From: JBLHIK01 sp047614005
GTDB lineage: Bacteria; Patescibacteriota; Minisyncoccia; Phycocordibacterales; UBA1006
NCBI GenBank assembly: GCA_047614005.1
Contig: JBLHIK010000018.1
Location: 1 to 13,283, forward strand
Length of the DNA: 13,283 nucleotides
Reading direction: 5' to 3'
Both the position numbers and the translations under genes were made by a program. Shown here one piece after another: positions 1 to 5,036 of this stretch. Numbering within the stretch: position 1 is the first letter of the stretch; every line of letters begins with the position of its first letter. Below the pieces are notes generated by a model. That model was not told where the DNA came from. It made no database searches and saw only the letters and a list, made by a program, of their open reading frames with translations.

Positions 1-587
1 GCTTCTCCGATAATATCCAGCATACCAACAAAAAAATCAATACAAGCTATTCCACCTTGTGCCAATCCTTTCTTGAAACCGAGATAGACTTCCTTGAACT
101 TAAAGAACTTCCCTATCCATCCAAAAAATCCCCATTCTCTTATCGAGATAATATTTATAGCAACTACTGATGCAAAAGCAAGACCGAGAGTAGTATTGAA
201 ATCAGCCGTCGCTCCACGCAAGAACTGCTTTCCCGAGTATGTTATTTCTCCAAGTATCGGAAATGATGCGAGAAGGTTTGCAAAAGTAAGATACACCAAC
301 ATCGCACCTATTATAGGAAAAATAGCTTGTGCGCGCTCTTTTCCACCTGTGAGCTGAGATATGAGACCTATTACCATTTCATAAAGCATCTCAACAGCAA
401 TCTGGAATTTAGTATGTGGAGCAAGTGTAAATTTACGAAAAACAAAATATCCCAAAATAAATATAAGAAGTGCAATAAAAAGAACCATAAGAGTAGTATT
501 TGCAATAGGAAAACCAGCGACTGAGAAGATAGTATCAGGCGTCAGAGGTGTTATGGGTCGTGGTGTTTGTAAGATGTCTTTTAGCAT
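1..587 (-). CDS. atpB: F-type ATP synthase subunit a (partial, 3' end outside window)
   Basis: Subunit a of the membrane F0 sector, which forms the proton half-channels next to the c-ring. Translating the minus strand from the ATG at 585-587 gives 195 codons running off the window edge. Three hydrophobic segments are visible at about residues 31-50, 88-112 and 131-149. Residues 125-137 (GATADFNTTLGLA) match the conserved subunit a motif at the start of a transmembrane helix. The essential arginine helix would lie beyond the edge and cannot be checked. The start is 5 bases after the stop of the atpZ-like gene, so the two are co-transcribed, and the c, b and delta subunits should follow to the left. 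No Shine-Dalgarno sequence precedes the start. The identification is firm; the exact start is likely, since it fits the preceding stop. Confidence 0.93.
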   Translation of the reverse strand, partial: MLKDILQTPRPITPLTPDTIFSVAGFPIANTTLMVLFIALLIFILGYFVFRKFTLAPHTKFQIAVEMLYEMVIGLISQLTGGKERAQAIFPIIGAMLVYLTFANLLASFPILGEITYSGKQFLRGATADFNTTLGLAFASVVAINIISIREWGFFGWIGKFFKFKEVYLGFKKGLAQGGIACIDFFVGMLDIIGE

Positions 588-592
588 GTCTT

Positions 593-925
593 TTATTTAT
601 TTTCTTCGAGTTTTTCTTTTTCGTCTTCAAACAATATCTCCCCTCTGTCTATAAAGTCAGGATGAGATTGTATAGCAGTATCAATATCTTTTATCTTTTT
701 ATCGATACGTCGTATGACAAGCACTACCATTACTATAGAAAAAATAAGTGCCACAGGTATAGTAGCATATGCTGTTTTTTTTCCAAATTTTTCAGCCAAT
801 AAAATAACAACTCCCGCAGGTAGTCCTACTATTAAAAGTATCTGTAAACCTATCCAGAAAACACGGTTGATAAGGTGTTCTTTTTTTTGCTGCAAATTAC
901 TCAAAGACTCTTTTTCATTATTCAT
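593..925 (-). CDS. AtpZ/AtpI-like small membrane protein heading the ATP synthase operon
   Basis: A 110-residue protein with two predicted membrane segments (about residues 22-44 and 52-71), a basic stretch after the second (IRRIDKK) and an acidic/lysine-rich cytoplasmic tail. Size, two-helix topology and position directly before atpB match the AtpZ/AtpI group, which is linked to ATP synthase assembly or ion transport. Sequence identity to that family is not obvious, so the function comes mainly from context. The reading frame stays open upstream to an ATG at 940, but that start lies inside the tRNA-Ile gene; the ATG at 923-925 (MNNEKE) is preferred. This start is only 3 bases after the last base of the tRNA, leaving no room for a ribosome binding site. 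Confidence 0.65.
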   Translation of the reverse strand: MNNEKESLSNLQQKKEHLINRVFWIGLQILLIVGLPAGVVILLAEKFGKKTAYATIPVALIFSIVMVVLVIRRIDKKIKDIDTAIQSHPDFIDRGEILFEDEKEKLEENK

Positions 926-928
926 ATG

Positions 929-1002
929 TGGGTGCACCAAGACTCGAACTTGGGACCTCAGTCTTATCAGGACTGCGCTCTAACCACCTGAGCTATGCAC
1001 CC
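929..1002 (-). tRNA. tRNA-Ile (anticodon GAU)
   Basis: A complete 74-base cloverleaf on the minus strand: acceptor GGGTGCA pairing with TGCACCC, D-arm GCTC/GAGC with loop AGGTGGTTA, anticodon stem CAGTC/GACTG with loop CTGATAA (anticodon GAT), variable loop AGGTC, T-arm CCAAG/CTTGG with loop TTCGAGT, and discriminator A. The 3' CCA is not encoded (the next bases are CAT), so it must be added after transcription. It decodes AUC and AUU isoleucine codons. It shares a promoter region with the partial duplicate just upstream and is followed after 3 bases by the atpZ-like start codon. Confidence 0.97.
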
Positions 1003-1036
1003 ATACTACCTATACGACTCACGCCCATGATGATTC

Positions 1037-1188
1037 TATCAGGACTGCGCTCCTTTTTCCAAAACTACTCTCGCATATACTTCGTATGCTCGCAAGACGT
1101 AGTGTTGGAAAAAGCCTCCTCATCTCGCAAGCTCGATTCGGATAAAATATAAAGAAATTTATATTTTATCCAACTGAGCTATGCACCC
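1037..1188 (-). pseudogene. Interrupted 5' half of a second tRNA-Ile copy
   Basis: On the minus strand, 1188 downward reads GGGTGCATAGCTCAG, identical to the first 15 bases of the intact tRNA-Ile, then a D-loop ending in GGATA. After a 114-base insert the tRNA sequence resumes as GAGCGCAGTCCTGATA, identical to the intact gene up to the anticodon loop. It then stops: there is no 3' anticodon stem, T-arm or 3' acceptor strand, so this copy cannot fold into a tRNA. The homology continues into the 5' flank (1189-1215 against 1003-1029). A tandem duplication with a breakpoint in the anticodon loop explains this layout. Whether the remnant has any role in the transcript is unknown. Confidence 0.8.
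1053..1166 (-). repeat. 114-base structured insert in the D-loop of the tRNA-Ile remnant
   Basis: Comparing the two tRNA copies places exactly 114 extra bases here (copy offsets of 72 on one side and 186 on the other). The insert holds two hairpins. The first pairs 1053-1062 with 1105-1114 (10 perfect pairs) and continues inward through 1064-1068 with 1099-1103 after one mismatch. The second pairs 1140-1153 with 1158-1171, a perfect 14-base stem with a 4-base loop that borrows the D-loop bases GGATA as part of its arm. The word CTCGCAAG occurs twice and CTCGCA three times inside. There is no coding capacity. It looks like a small non-autonomous or REP-like palindromic element; this is inference. 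Confidence 0.6.
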
Positions 1189-1238
1189 ATACTATCTATA
1201 CAATTCATACTTATGTATCTATAAAATAATACCCCACA

Positions 1239-1266
1239 ACTATATCAGACTCTCTATTTTTTGCAA
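1239..1266 (-). promoter_or_regulatory. Promoter for the tRNA-Ile / ATP synthase transcript
   Basis: Minus strand: -35 TTGCAA (1261-1266), 16-base spacer, -10 TATAGT (1239-1244) preceded by TGA, an extended -10. Transcription would begin near 1232, run through the tRNA remnant and then the intact tRNA-Ile, and could continue into the atpZ-like gene and atpB. I see no better promoter nearer to those genes. Confidence 0.6.
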
Positions 1267-1295
1267 AAGAAATTTTTGTATTTATAAAAATTTAT

Positions 1296-1332
1296 AAAAA
1301 AAGACCCTCCTTTATTTAAAAAGAAAGGGTCT
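1296..1332 (-). terminator. Rho-independent terminator of the 144-residue hypothetical gene
   Basis: Minus strand: an arm starting AGACCCT pairs with an arm ending AGGGTCT (1302-1332, 7 firm pairs plus weaker inner pairs), followed by seven T residues (1301 downward). It lies 22 bases past the stop of the gene ending at 1355 and before the tRNA promoter. Confidence 0.8.
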
Positions 1333-1354
1333 AAGTACTTAAAAATCTAATATT

Positions 1355-1789
1355 CTAGTTTTGAGATTCCAAGATTTTTGTAGCAGGAACGACAAAACGA
1401 AGCGTACCACTCGCAAACCACTTATAGTTATACGACAAGTCAAACACGTCCACGCGGACAAAGCCGTTATAGAACACAGACACGCGCGCAACGGAGATGA
1501 TCCCGTCTTCGTCAAGGTATACAAAGAAATAGACGTATCCTTTTTTGTGAATTCCACTTTTTACACCTGCTTTGATGTAATCAACTCCTGGTGCTGGAGA
1601 AGGAAATAAAAGATTGTTTTCTTTTAGTTTTTCTATAAGGACAGAAATAGTGCCTTTACCCTTGCTGTGTCCACATAGTGAACCAAACAGTTCTTCAAAA
1701 CATGCATCTGGTCCGTCCATTTCGTGTACAATAGCTATTTCGCCGCTGTGAATTTCTACTAGAAATTCATTCTTAGTCTTATTTGCCAT
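1355..1789 (-). CDS. Hypothetical protein, 144 residues
   Basis: I do not recognise a named family. The protein appears cytoplasmic: no signal peptide or membrane segment. The N-terminal half has a small cysteine pair (Cys30, Cys39) and a GHSKGKG stretch at 40-46. The C-terminal half (about 84-135) is rich in aromatic residues and alternates like beta strands: GYVYFFVYLDEDG, then a VRVDVFDLSYNYKW segment, then RFVVP. From memory, short CPR/Parcubacteria proteins of unknown function often end with similar aromatic strands (YVY..D..., V.RFDL...W..., RVVVP), which would make this a lineage-specific family; I could not check this. It is a single-gene unit with a consensus promoter about 70 bases upstream and its own terminator. 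The start ATG at 1787-1789 has no Shine-Dalgarno sequence. Confidence 0.75.
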   Translation of the reverse strand: MANKTKNEFLVEIHSGEIAIVHEMDGPDACFEELFGSLCGHSKGKGTISVLIEKLKENNLLFPSPAPGVDYIKAGVKSGIHKKGYVYFFVYLDEDGIISVARVSVFYNGFVRVDVFDLSYNYKWFASGTLRFVVPATKILESQN

Positions 1790-1857
1790 TTGAGTATGTT
1801 TTTTGTAAAAAAACCAGGATCATATGCTTTGTTGTATATATCTCGATTCATTTTTTA

Positions 1858-1886
1858 TATTAACATACAACATATGAAAATGTCAA
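1858..1886 (-). promoter_or_regulatory. Sigma-70-type promoter of the hypothetical gene
   Basis: Minus strand: a perfect -35 TTGACA (1881-1886), 17-base spacer, -10 TTAATA (1858-1863; TAATAT one base further is an alternative with 18). Transcription would start near 1851, giving a leader of about 60 bases. Imperfect inverted copies of a CATATG/TTGTAT motif lie in the spacer (1864-1876) and in the leader (1821-1837); this could be an operator but may be chance in such AT-rich DNA. Confidence 0.6.
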
Positions 1887-1926
1887 TCTTTTAGCTACAG
1901 AATGAGTAAAAAATCTATCTTAAAAA

Positions 1927-2892
1927 CTATTTTGCGTCCTCTATGGCAAGCGATTCGAGAATGTTTTCTATGTTTCCTTGCATTACAGAAGGAAGGTTTC
2001 CCCATGATTCCTTGAGCCTGTGATCAGTCACTCTGTCTTGTGGAAAATTATATGTACGAATCTTCTCACTACGAGCCATAGTACCCACCTGCAATGCTCT
2101 TACTCCTGAATACTCTTTTGCCATTTTTGCATCGTGCATCTCTTGAAGTCGTGAACCGAGAATAGCAAGAGCCTTTTCTTTGTTTTTAAGCTGACTTCTC
2201 TCTGCCGTACATCGAACATCTATACCTGTAGGCTTGTGTATAACCCTCACAGCTGTTTCTACCTTGTTTACATTCTGTCCACCAGCTCCACCAGAACGAG
2301 ATGTCTCAAACTCCAAATCAGCTTCTTTCATTTCAACAGTAACCTTTTTGAATAAAGGGAGAATAGCTATAGAACATGTACTCGTATGAATACGTCCTTG
2401 TTTTTCTGTAGCTGGTATTCGCTGCACTCTATGCACTCCTGTTTCAAAGCGAAGTGTCTTGTACACCCCTCGGCCTTTTATCTCAAAAGACGCTTCCTTG
2501 TATCCCCCTACATCGTTCATAGATTCAGAGAGTTTTCGCACTTGCCATCCTTGAAGTTCTGCATATTTTTGATACATCTCGGAAACTTCTCTTGCAAAGA
2601 GAGAAGCTTCATCACCTCCTGCCCCAGCACGAACCTCGAGTACTACTTCATTGGGAAATTTCTGTTCTTCTTCTTCTTGTTTTAAAATTACCCCTATCTG
2701 CTTCCTTACTCCTTCTTCTTGAGTATCTAAAAGATCCAGCTCTTCTTGAGCAACTTCTGCCATTTCAGGATCCTCCAATATAAGAGCATTCGCCTCTTCC
2801 CTCTTTGATTCAATGCGAAGAAGCTCATCTGCTAGATAAGCTGTTTGAGAATTTGCCCGGACTTCTTCTATTGTATATTCTTTAGTATCCAT
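1927..2892 (-). CDS. prfA: Peptide chain release factor 1
   Basis: Class I release factor that ends translation at UAA and UAG by triggering peptidyl-tRNA hydrolysis in the ribosome. The codon-recognition tripeptide PAT is at residues 160-162 (RF2 would have SPF), and the catalytic GGQ motif is at 204-206 within GGAGGQNVNKVET. The protein has 321 residues against about 360 in E. coli; it lacks roughly the first 35 residues, part of the N-terminal helical domain, while the rest is complete. No in-frame start exists further upstream: the sequence before the ATG at 2892 has no start codon before the rpmE terminator. Possible -10 motif TGCTATCAT at 2905-2913 would give a nearly leaderless mRNA. 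All stop codons seen in this window are UAA or UAG, the two this factor reads. Confidence 0.97.
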   Translation of the reverse strand: MDTKEYTIEEVRANSQTAYLADELLRIESKREEANALILEDPEMAEVAQEELDLLDTQEEGVRKQIGVILKQEEEEQKFPNEVVLEVRAGAGGDEASLFAREVSEMYQKYAELQGWQVRKLSESMNDVGGYKEASFEIKGRGVYKTLRFETGVHRVQRIPATEKQGRIHTSTCSIAILPLFKKVTVEMKEADLEFETSRSGGAGGQNVNKVETAVRVIHKPTGIDVRCTAERSQLKNKEKALAILGSRLQEMHDAKMAKEYSGVRALQVGTMARSEKIRTYNFPQDRVTDHRLKESWGNLPSVMQGNIENILESLAIEDAK

Positions 2893-2904
2893 ATAATGTC
2901 TGTA

Positions 2905-2913
2905 ATGATAGCA
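2905..2913 (-). promoter_or_regulatory. Candidate extended -10 element for prfA
   Basis: Minus strand TGCTATCAT, an extended -10 (TGn plus TATCAT), sits directly behind the rpmE terminator. The expected start near 2898 would leave only about 5-6 bases before the prfA ATG. No good -35 is seen, and the region where it should lie overlaps the terminator stem. Confidence 0.35.
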
Positions 2914-2916
2914 CGC

Positions 2917-2940
2917 AAAAAGACGCTCAAGGCGTCTTTT
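2917..2940 (-). terminator. Terminator after rpmE
   Basis: AAAAGACGC (2918-2926) pairs perfectly with GCGTCTTTT (2932-2940) around the 5-base loop TCAAG. On the minus strand the stem ends in five T residues. It lies between the rpmE stop (2953) and the prfA start (2892), so it should separate or attenuate transcription between the two. Confidence 0.75.
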
Positions 2941-2952
2941 AATGAAGAAAAA

Positions 2953-3264
2953 CTATTCTTCTGTGTTTTTTATTTCCTCTACTTTTACTTCTTTTACTTC
3001 TTTCTTCGCATCTTCTTTTACTTCTTTCTTTTTAGTAGTTGGTTTATCTGAAACAAGTGCTTCTGAAGCTTCACGTCGTTTCTTGAACTTATCAACACGC
3101 CCTGCAGTATCAAGAACTTTTTCATTTCCTGTATAAAATGGATGACATTGACTACAAATTTCTACTTTCATTTCTGATAGAGTAGAACCTACGTCAAAGG
3201 CAGCACCACATATACATGTTACTGCTGTCTTAGTTGAATATTGCGGATGTGTATCTTTTTTCAT
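2953..3264 (-). CDS. rpmE: 50S ribosomal protein L31 with charged C-terminal tail
   Basis: Large-subunit protein at the central protuberance that helps bridge the two subunits. The N-terminal 65 or so residues carry the L31 signature with a four-cysteine zinc site (Cys17, Cys19, Cys37, Cys40, in CICG and CSQCHPFYTG) and the basic KFKKR segment. This is the zinc-binding (C+) form. Residues from about 66 to 103 form a low-complexity Lys/Glu/Val tail (KKEVKEDAKKEVKEV...), absent from the usual 66-90 residue L31. TATAAT boxes at 3282-3287 and 3269-3274 on the minus strand are possible -10 elements, implying a leader of about 11 bases or less. The order rpmE then prfA is common in bacteria. Confidence 0.95.
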   Translation of the reverse strand: MKKDTHPQYSTKTAVTCICGAAFDVGSTLSEMKVEICSQCHPFYTGNEKVLDTAGRVDKFKKRREASEALVSDKPTTKKKEVKEDAKKEVKEVKVEEIKNTEE

Positions 3265-3339
3265 ACCGATTATACTATCATATTATATAAACTACGCAAG
3301 AAATTATATGAAAATAGTTTTTATTTTACAAAACATTAC

Positions 3340-3368
3340 TTGACAATGTATAAATATTTTGCTATTAT
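3340..3368 (+). promoter_or_regulatory. Strong promoter for the plus-strand repeat-protein gene
   Basis: Consensus -35 TTGACA (3340-3345), 17-base spacer, -10 TATTAT (3363-3368) with an extended TGC immediately before it. The start would be near 3375, 43 bases before the ATG at 3418. It is the best match to a sigma-70 consensus in the window. Confidence 0.7.
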
Positions 3369-3417
3369 AATATTAAAGAACATTCACAAATATTTAAATC
3401 ATTTAAATCATAGCATC

Positions 3418-4260
3418 ATGAAAAATAAAAATCTTATTTTTGCACTATTTTGTGCAAGTGTACTTACTTTTGTAAATACAAATTTGCAAATTGTAGAATT
3501 TCCTACCTTATGGGTATTTTTAGGTACTTTTATCCTATCAATACCTTATAAAATAGGAAAACATGTATATTCTATCTTTGGAGGGTACAATGATCAAGGA
3601 AACATCCATGCTTTTCTATCTTTCTTAGGAAAAACAGAAGAAAACATGTATTGCTTGTTTGCTTTTAATTTCTTCAATAGTATTAAAGCAAAGGGAAAGC
3701 TTGCGCAAGTTATAGCTTTCAATCTTAATGGAGTTTCTGCTAAGGGAGAGCTAGAGCAAGGTATAGCTTTCAATATTGGTGGAGTTTCTGCTAAGGGAGA
3801 GCTTTATCAATTTATAACTTTCAATATTGGTGAAGTTTCTACTAAGGGAGAGCTTTATCAATTTATAGCTTTCAATATTGGTGGAATTTCTACTAAGAGA
3901 AAGCTTGCGCAAGCTATAGTTTTCAATGTTGGTGGAATTTCTACTAAGGGAAAGCTAGAGCAAGGTATAACTTTCAATATTGGTGAAGTTTCTACTAAGA
4001 GAGAGCTTTATCAAATTATAGCTTTCAATCTTAATGGAGTTTCTACTAAGGGAAAGCTTGCGCAAGTTATAGCTTTCAATCTTAATGGAGTTTCTGCTAA
4101 GGGAGAGCTTTATCAATTTATAGCTTTCAATCTATTTGGAGATTTATGTTGTAAAAAAGAAAAGATAACGCAGGTAATAGGTATTACAATATCGTCTAAT
4201 ATACAGACAGATGATTATAAACTAGGAAAACTTGCTTTTTCGCTACCTTGGGTAGTATAA
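3418..4260 (+). CDS. Membrane-anchored protein with nine 17-residue tandem repeats
   Basis: A 280-residue protein with no named family that I can assign. Residues 5-22 form a hydrophobic signal-like segment and 31-46 a second one, so it is probably exported or membrane-bound. Residues 92-244 are nine uninterrupted 17-residue repeats with consensus KGxLxQxIxFNxxGVSx, such as KGELYQFIAFNIGGIST; degenerate units flank them (about 75-91 and 245-260). The regular Q-I-FN pattern suggests a stacked beta structure and recalls GxQxGxxN repeat surface proteins (LA_2272-like), which is a memory-based comparison. Repeats 1 and 8 are identical in DNA. The longer reading frame from 3241 overlaps the start of rpmE and precedes the promoter, so the ATG at 3418 is chosen. 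It is the only plus-strand gene here and ends in its own terminator, so it looks like an independent accessory gene. Confidence 0.85.
   Translation: MKNKNLIFALFCASVLTFVNTNLQIVEFPTLWVFLGTFILSIPYKIGKHVYSIFGGYNDQGNIHAFLSFLGKTEENMYCLFAFNFFNSIKAKGKLAQVIAFNLNGVSAKGELEQGIAFNIGGVSAKGELYQFITFNIGEVSTKGELYQFIAFNIGGISTKRKLAQAIVFNVGGISTKGKLEQGITFNIGEVSTKRELYQIIAFNLNGVSTKGKLAQVIAFNLNGVSAKGELYQFIAFNLFGDLCCKKEKITQVIGITISSNIQTDDYKLGKLAFSLPWVV
3691..4149 (+). repeat. Nine tandem in-frame 51-bp repeats
   Basis: Nine 51-base units with no spacers, each encoding one 17-residue repeat. The stretch 3691-3752 recurs exactly at 4048-4109 (62 bases, 357 bases apart). Variation is confined to a few blocks (LAQ, LEQ or LYQ; NIGG, NIGE or NLNG) recombined in different orders, the pattern expected from unequal exchange or gene conversion. 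Confidence 0.95.
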
Positions 4261-4276
4261 GATTTATTTTATATTC

Positions 4277-4309
4277 AATAGTCGCTGAAAATTCAGTGGC
4301 TATTTTTTT
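4277..4309 (+). terminator. Terminator of the repeat-protein gene
   Basis: The inverted repeat starting AATAGTC and ending GGCTATT (4277-4304, 13 pairs including two G-T pairs) is followed by a run of seven T residues ending at 4309. It lies 16 bases after the stop codon. Confidence 0.8.
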
Positions 4310-4311
4310 AT

Positions 4312-4343
4312 TCAAAAATAATACCCCACCTTCAAGCCGGGGT
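4312..4343 (-). terminator. Terminator of the gapA-rpe operon
   Basis: Minus strand: ACCCC (4339-4343) pairs with GGGGT (4323-4327), with further pairs inside and one mismatch, followed by the T-rich TATTATTTTTG. It lies just past the rpe-like stop at 4350 and faces the plus-strand terminator, so the two transcripts converge here. Confidence 0.6.
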
Positions 4344-4349
4344 TGTTTA

Positions 4350-5036
4350 TTATTCTGCAAGATTTGCAAGAGTATCTATACTCTCTCTTGTATCACTTGA
4401 ACCATATATATAAGAACCTGATACAAAATGCGTAGCACCAGCGCTTTTAAGTGCATCTATTGTATCTTCATTGACTGCTCCGTCGACAGATAGTGGCATT
4501 TCTTCACCCACTACAGACCTTATCGCCTGAAGAACGGACAACACTCTCTCATCAAATCCTTCTCCCTGATAACCCACCTTTTCAATACCCATACACTGAA
4601 TACCATCGAGAAACGGCAAATAATCATCAAGTTCTTCGAGAGGAGTATCCACATGTACTGCAATATACATCTCTATCCCAAGCTCTGACAAGAGAGTTCT
4701 CGTAGGCTCAAACAAAAGATCAAAGTGTTCTTCTGCATCAATATGGAAAATCACTCTCTTTGGATGAAGAGTGAGCCAGTAGTCCATTTTATTCATGGCA
4801 TTTTTTACCATGAGATCAAGCTCAATATTCACTTTCGCATCTTTGAAGAATGCCTCATGATCTTCGAGAAAATTACTCTCATCAGAAGGTAGCCATGTTT
4901 TCTCTGGAACAAATTCTCCATCCATAAGATCGAGCTGTATATATTCCACATACTCCTCTACTAAAGATATTTTCTGCTTCATATCTTCAAGATTTTTTGG
5001 CATTATTGCTGGAATGATTTTGTTTGTTTTATTCAT
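4350..5036 (-). CDS. rpe: Divergent ribulose-phosphate 3-epimerase family protein
   Basis: A 228-residue TIM-barrel protein of the Rpe family, which interconverts ribulose 5-phosphate and xylulose 5-phosphate. Family landmarks are visible: QLDLMDGEFVP at 34-44, ELDLMVKNA at 72-80, FHIDAEEH at 97-104, VHVDTPLEEL at 128-137, SVDGAV at 183-188 and the phosphate-binding FVSGSYIYGS at 204-213. The two acidic residues corresponding to the catalytic/metal aspartates remain (Asp36, Asp185), but the two histidines that normally complete the metal site are Gln34 and Asp74. The glycine loop is EKVGYQGEGF rather than NPGFGGQ. It may be a true epimerase with changed metal preference or a related isomerase. 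Its start overlaps the stop of the preceding membrane-protein gene by 8 bases, and it follows rpiB in the operon, which supports a pentose phosphate role. Confidence 0.8.
   Translation of the reverse strand: MNKTNKIIPAIMPKNLEDMKQKISLVEEYVEYIQLDLMDGEFVPEKTWLPSDESNFLEDHEAFFKDAKVNIELDLMVKNAMNKMDYWLTLHPKRVIFHIDAEEHFDLLFEPTRTLLSELGIEMYIAVHVDTPLEELDDYLPFLDGIQCMGIEKVGYQGEGFDERVLSVLQAIRSVVGEEMPLSVDGAVNEDTIDALKSAGATHFVSGSYIYGSSDTRESIDTLANLAE

Noticed and set aside
94..802. Plus-strand reading frames opposite atpB and the atpZ-like gene
   Set aside because: The minus strand encodes a clear ATP synthase subunit a and a two-helix protein; the plus-strand peptides show no family features.
928..1152. Plus-strand reading frame beginning MGAPRLELG across the tRNA
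   Set aside because: This peptide is a well-known false product of reading a tRNA gene on the opposite strand; the cloverleaf on the minus strand explains the sequence.
1800..1816. Hairpin GTTTTTT/AAAAAAC in the leader of the hypothetical gene
   Set aside because: It is only a T-run facing an A-run in AT-rich DNA and is not convincing as an attenuator.
1779..1823. Short upstream reading frame (14 codons, MILVFLQKTYSNGK) overlapping the start of the hypothetical gene
   Set aside because: It has no ribosome binding site and is short enough to be chance; it could only be taken seriously if conserved in relatives.
3241..3417. Longer N-terminus for the repeat protein, starting at 3241
   Set aside because: It would overlap the start of rpmE and begin before the promoter at 3340-3368; the ATG at 3418 gives a normal signal-like N-terminus.
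3691..4149. CRISPR-like array
   Set aside because: The repeats are 51 bases long, have no spacers, keep an open reading frame and vary at the protein level, so they are coding tandem repeats.
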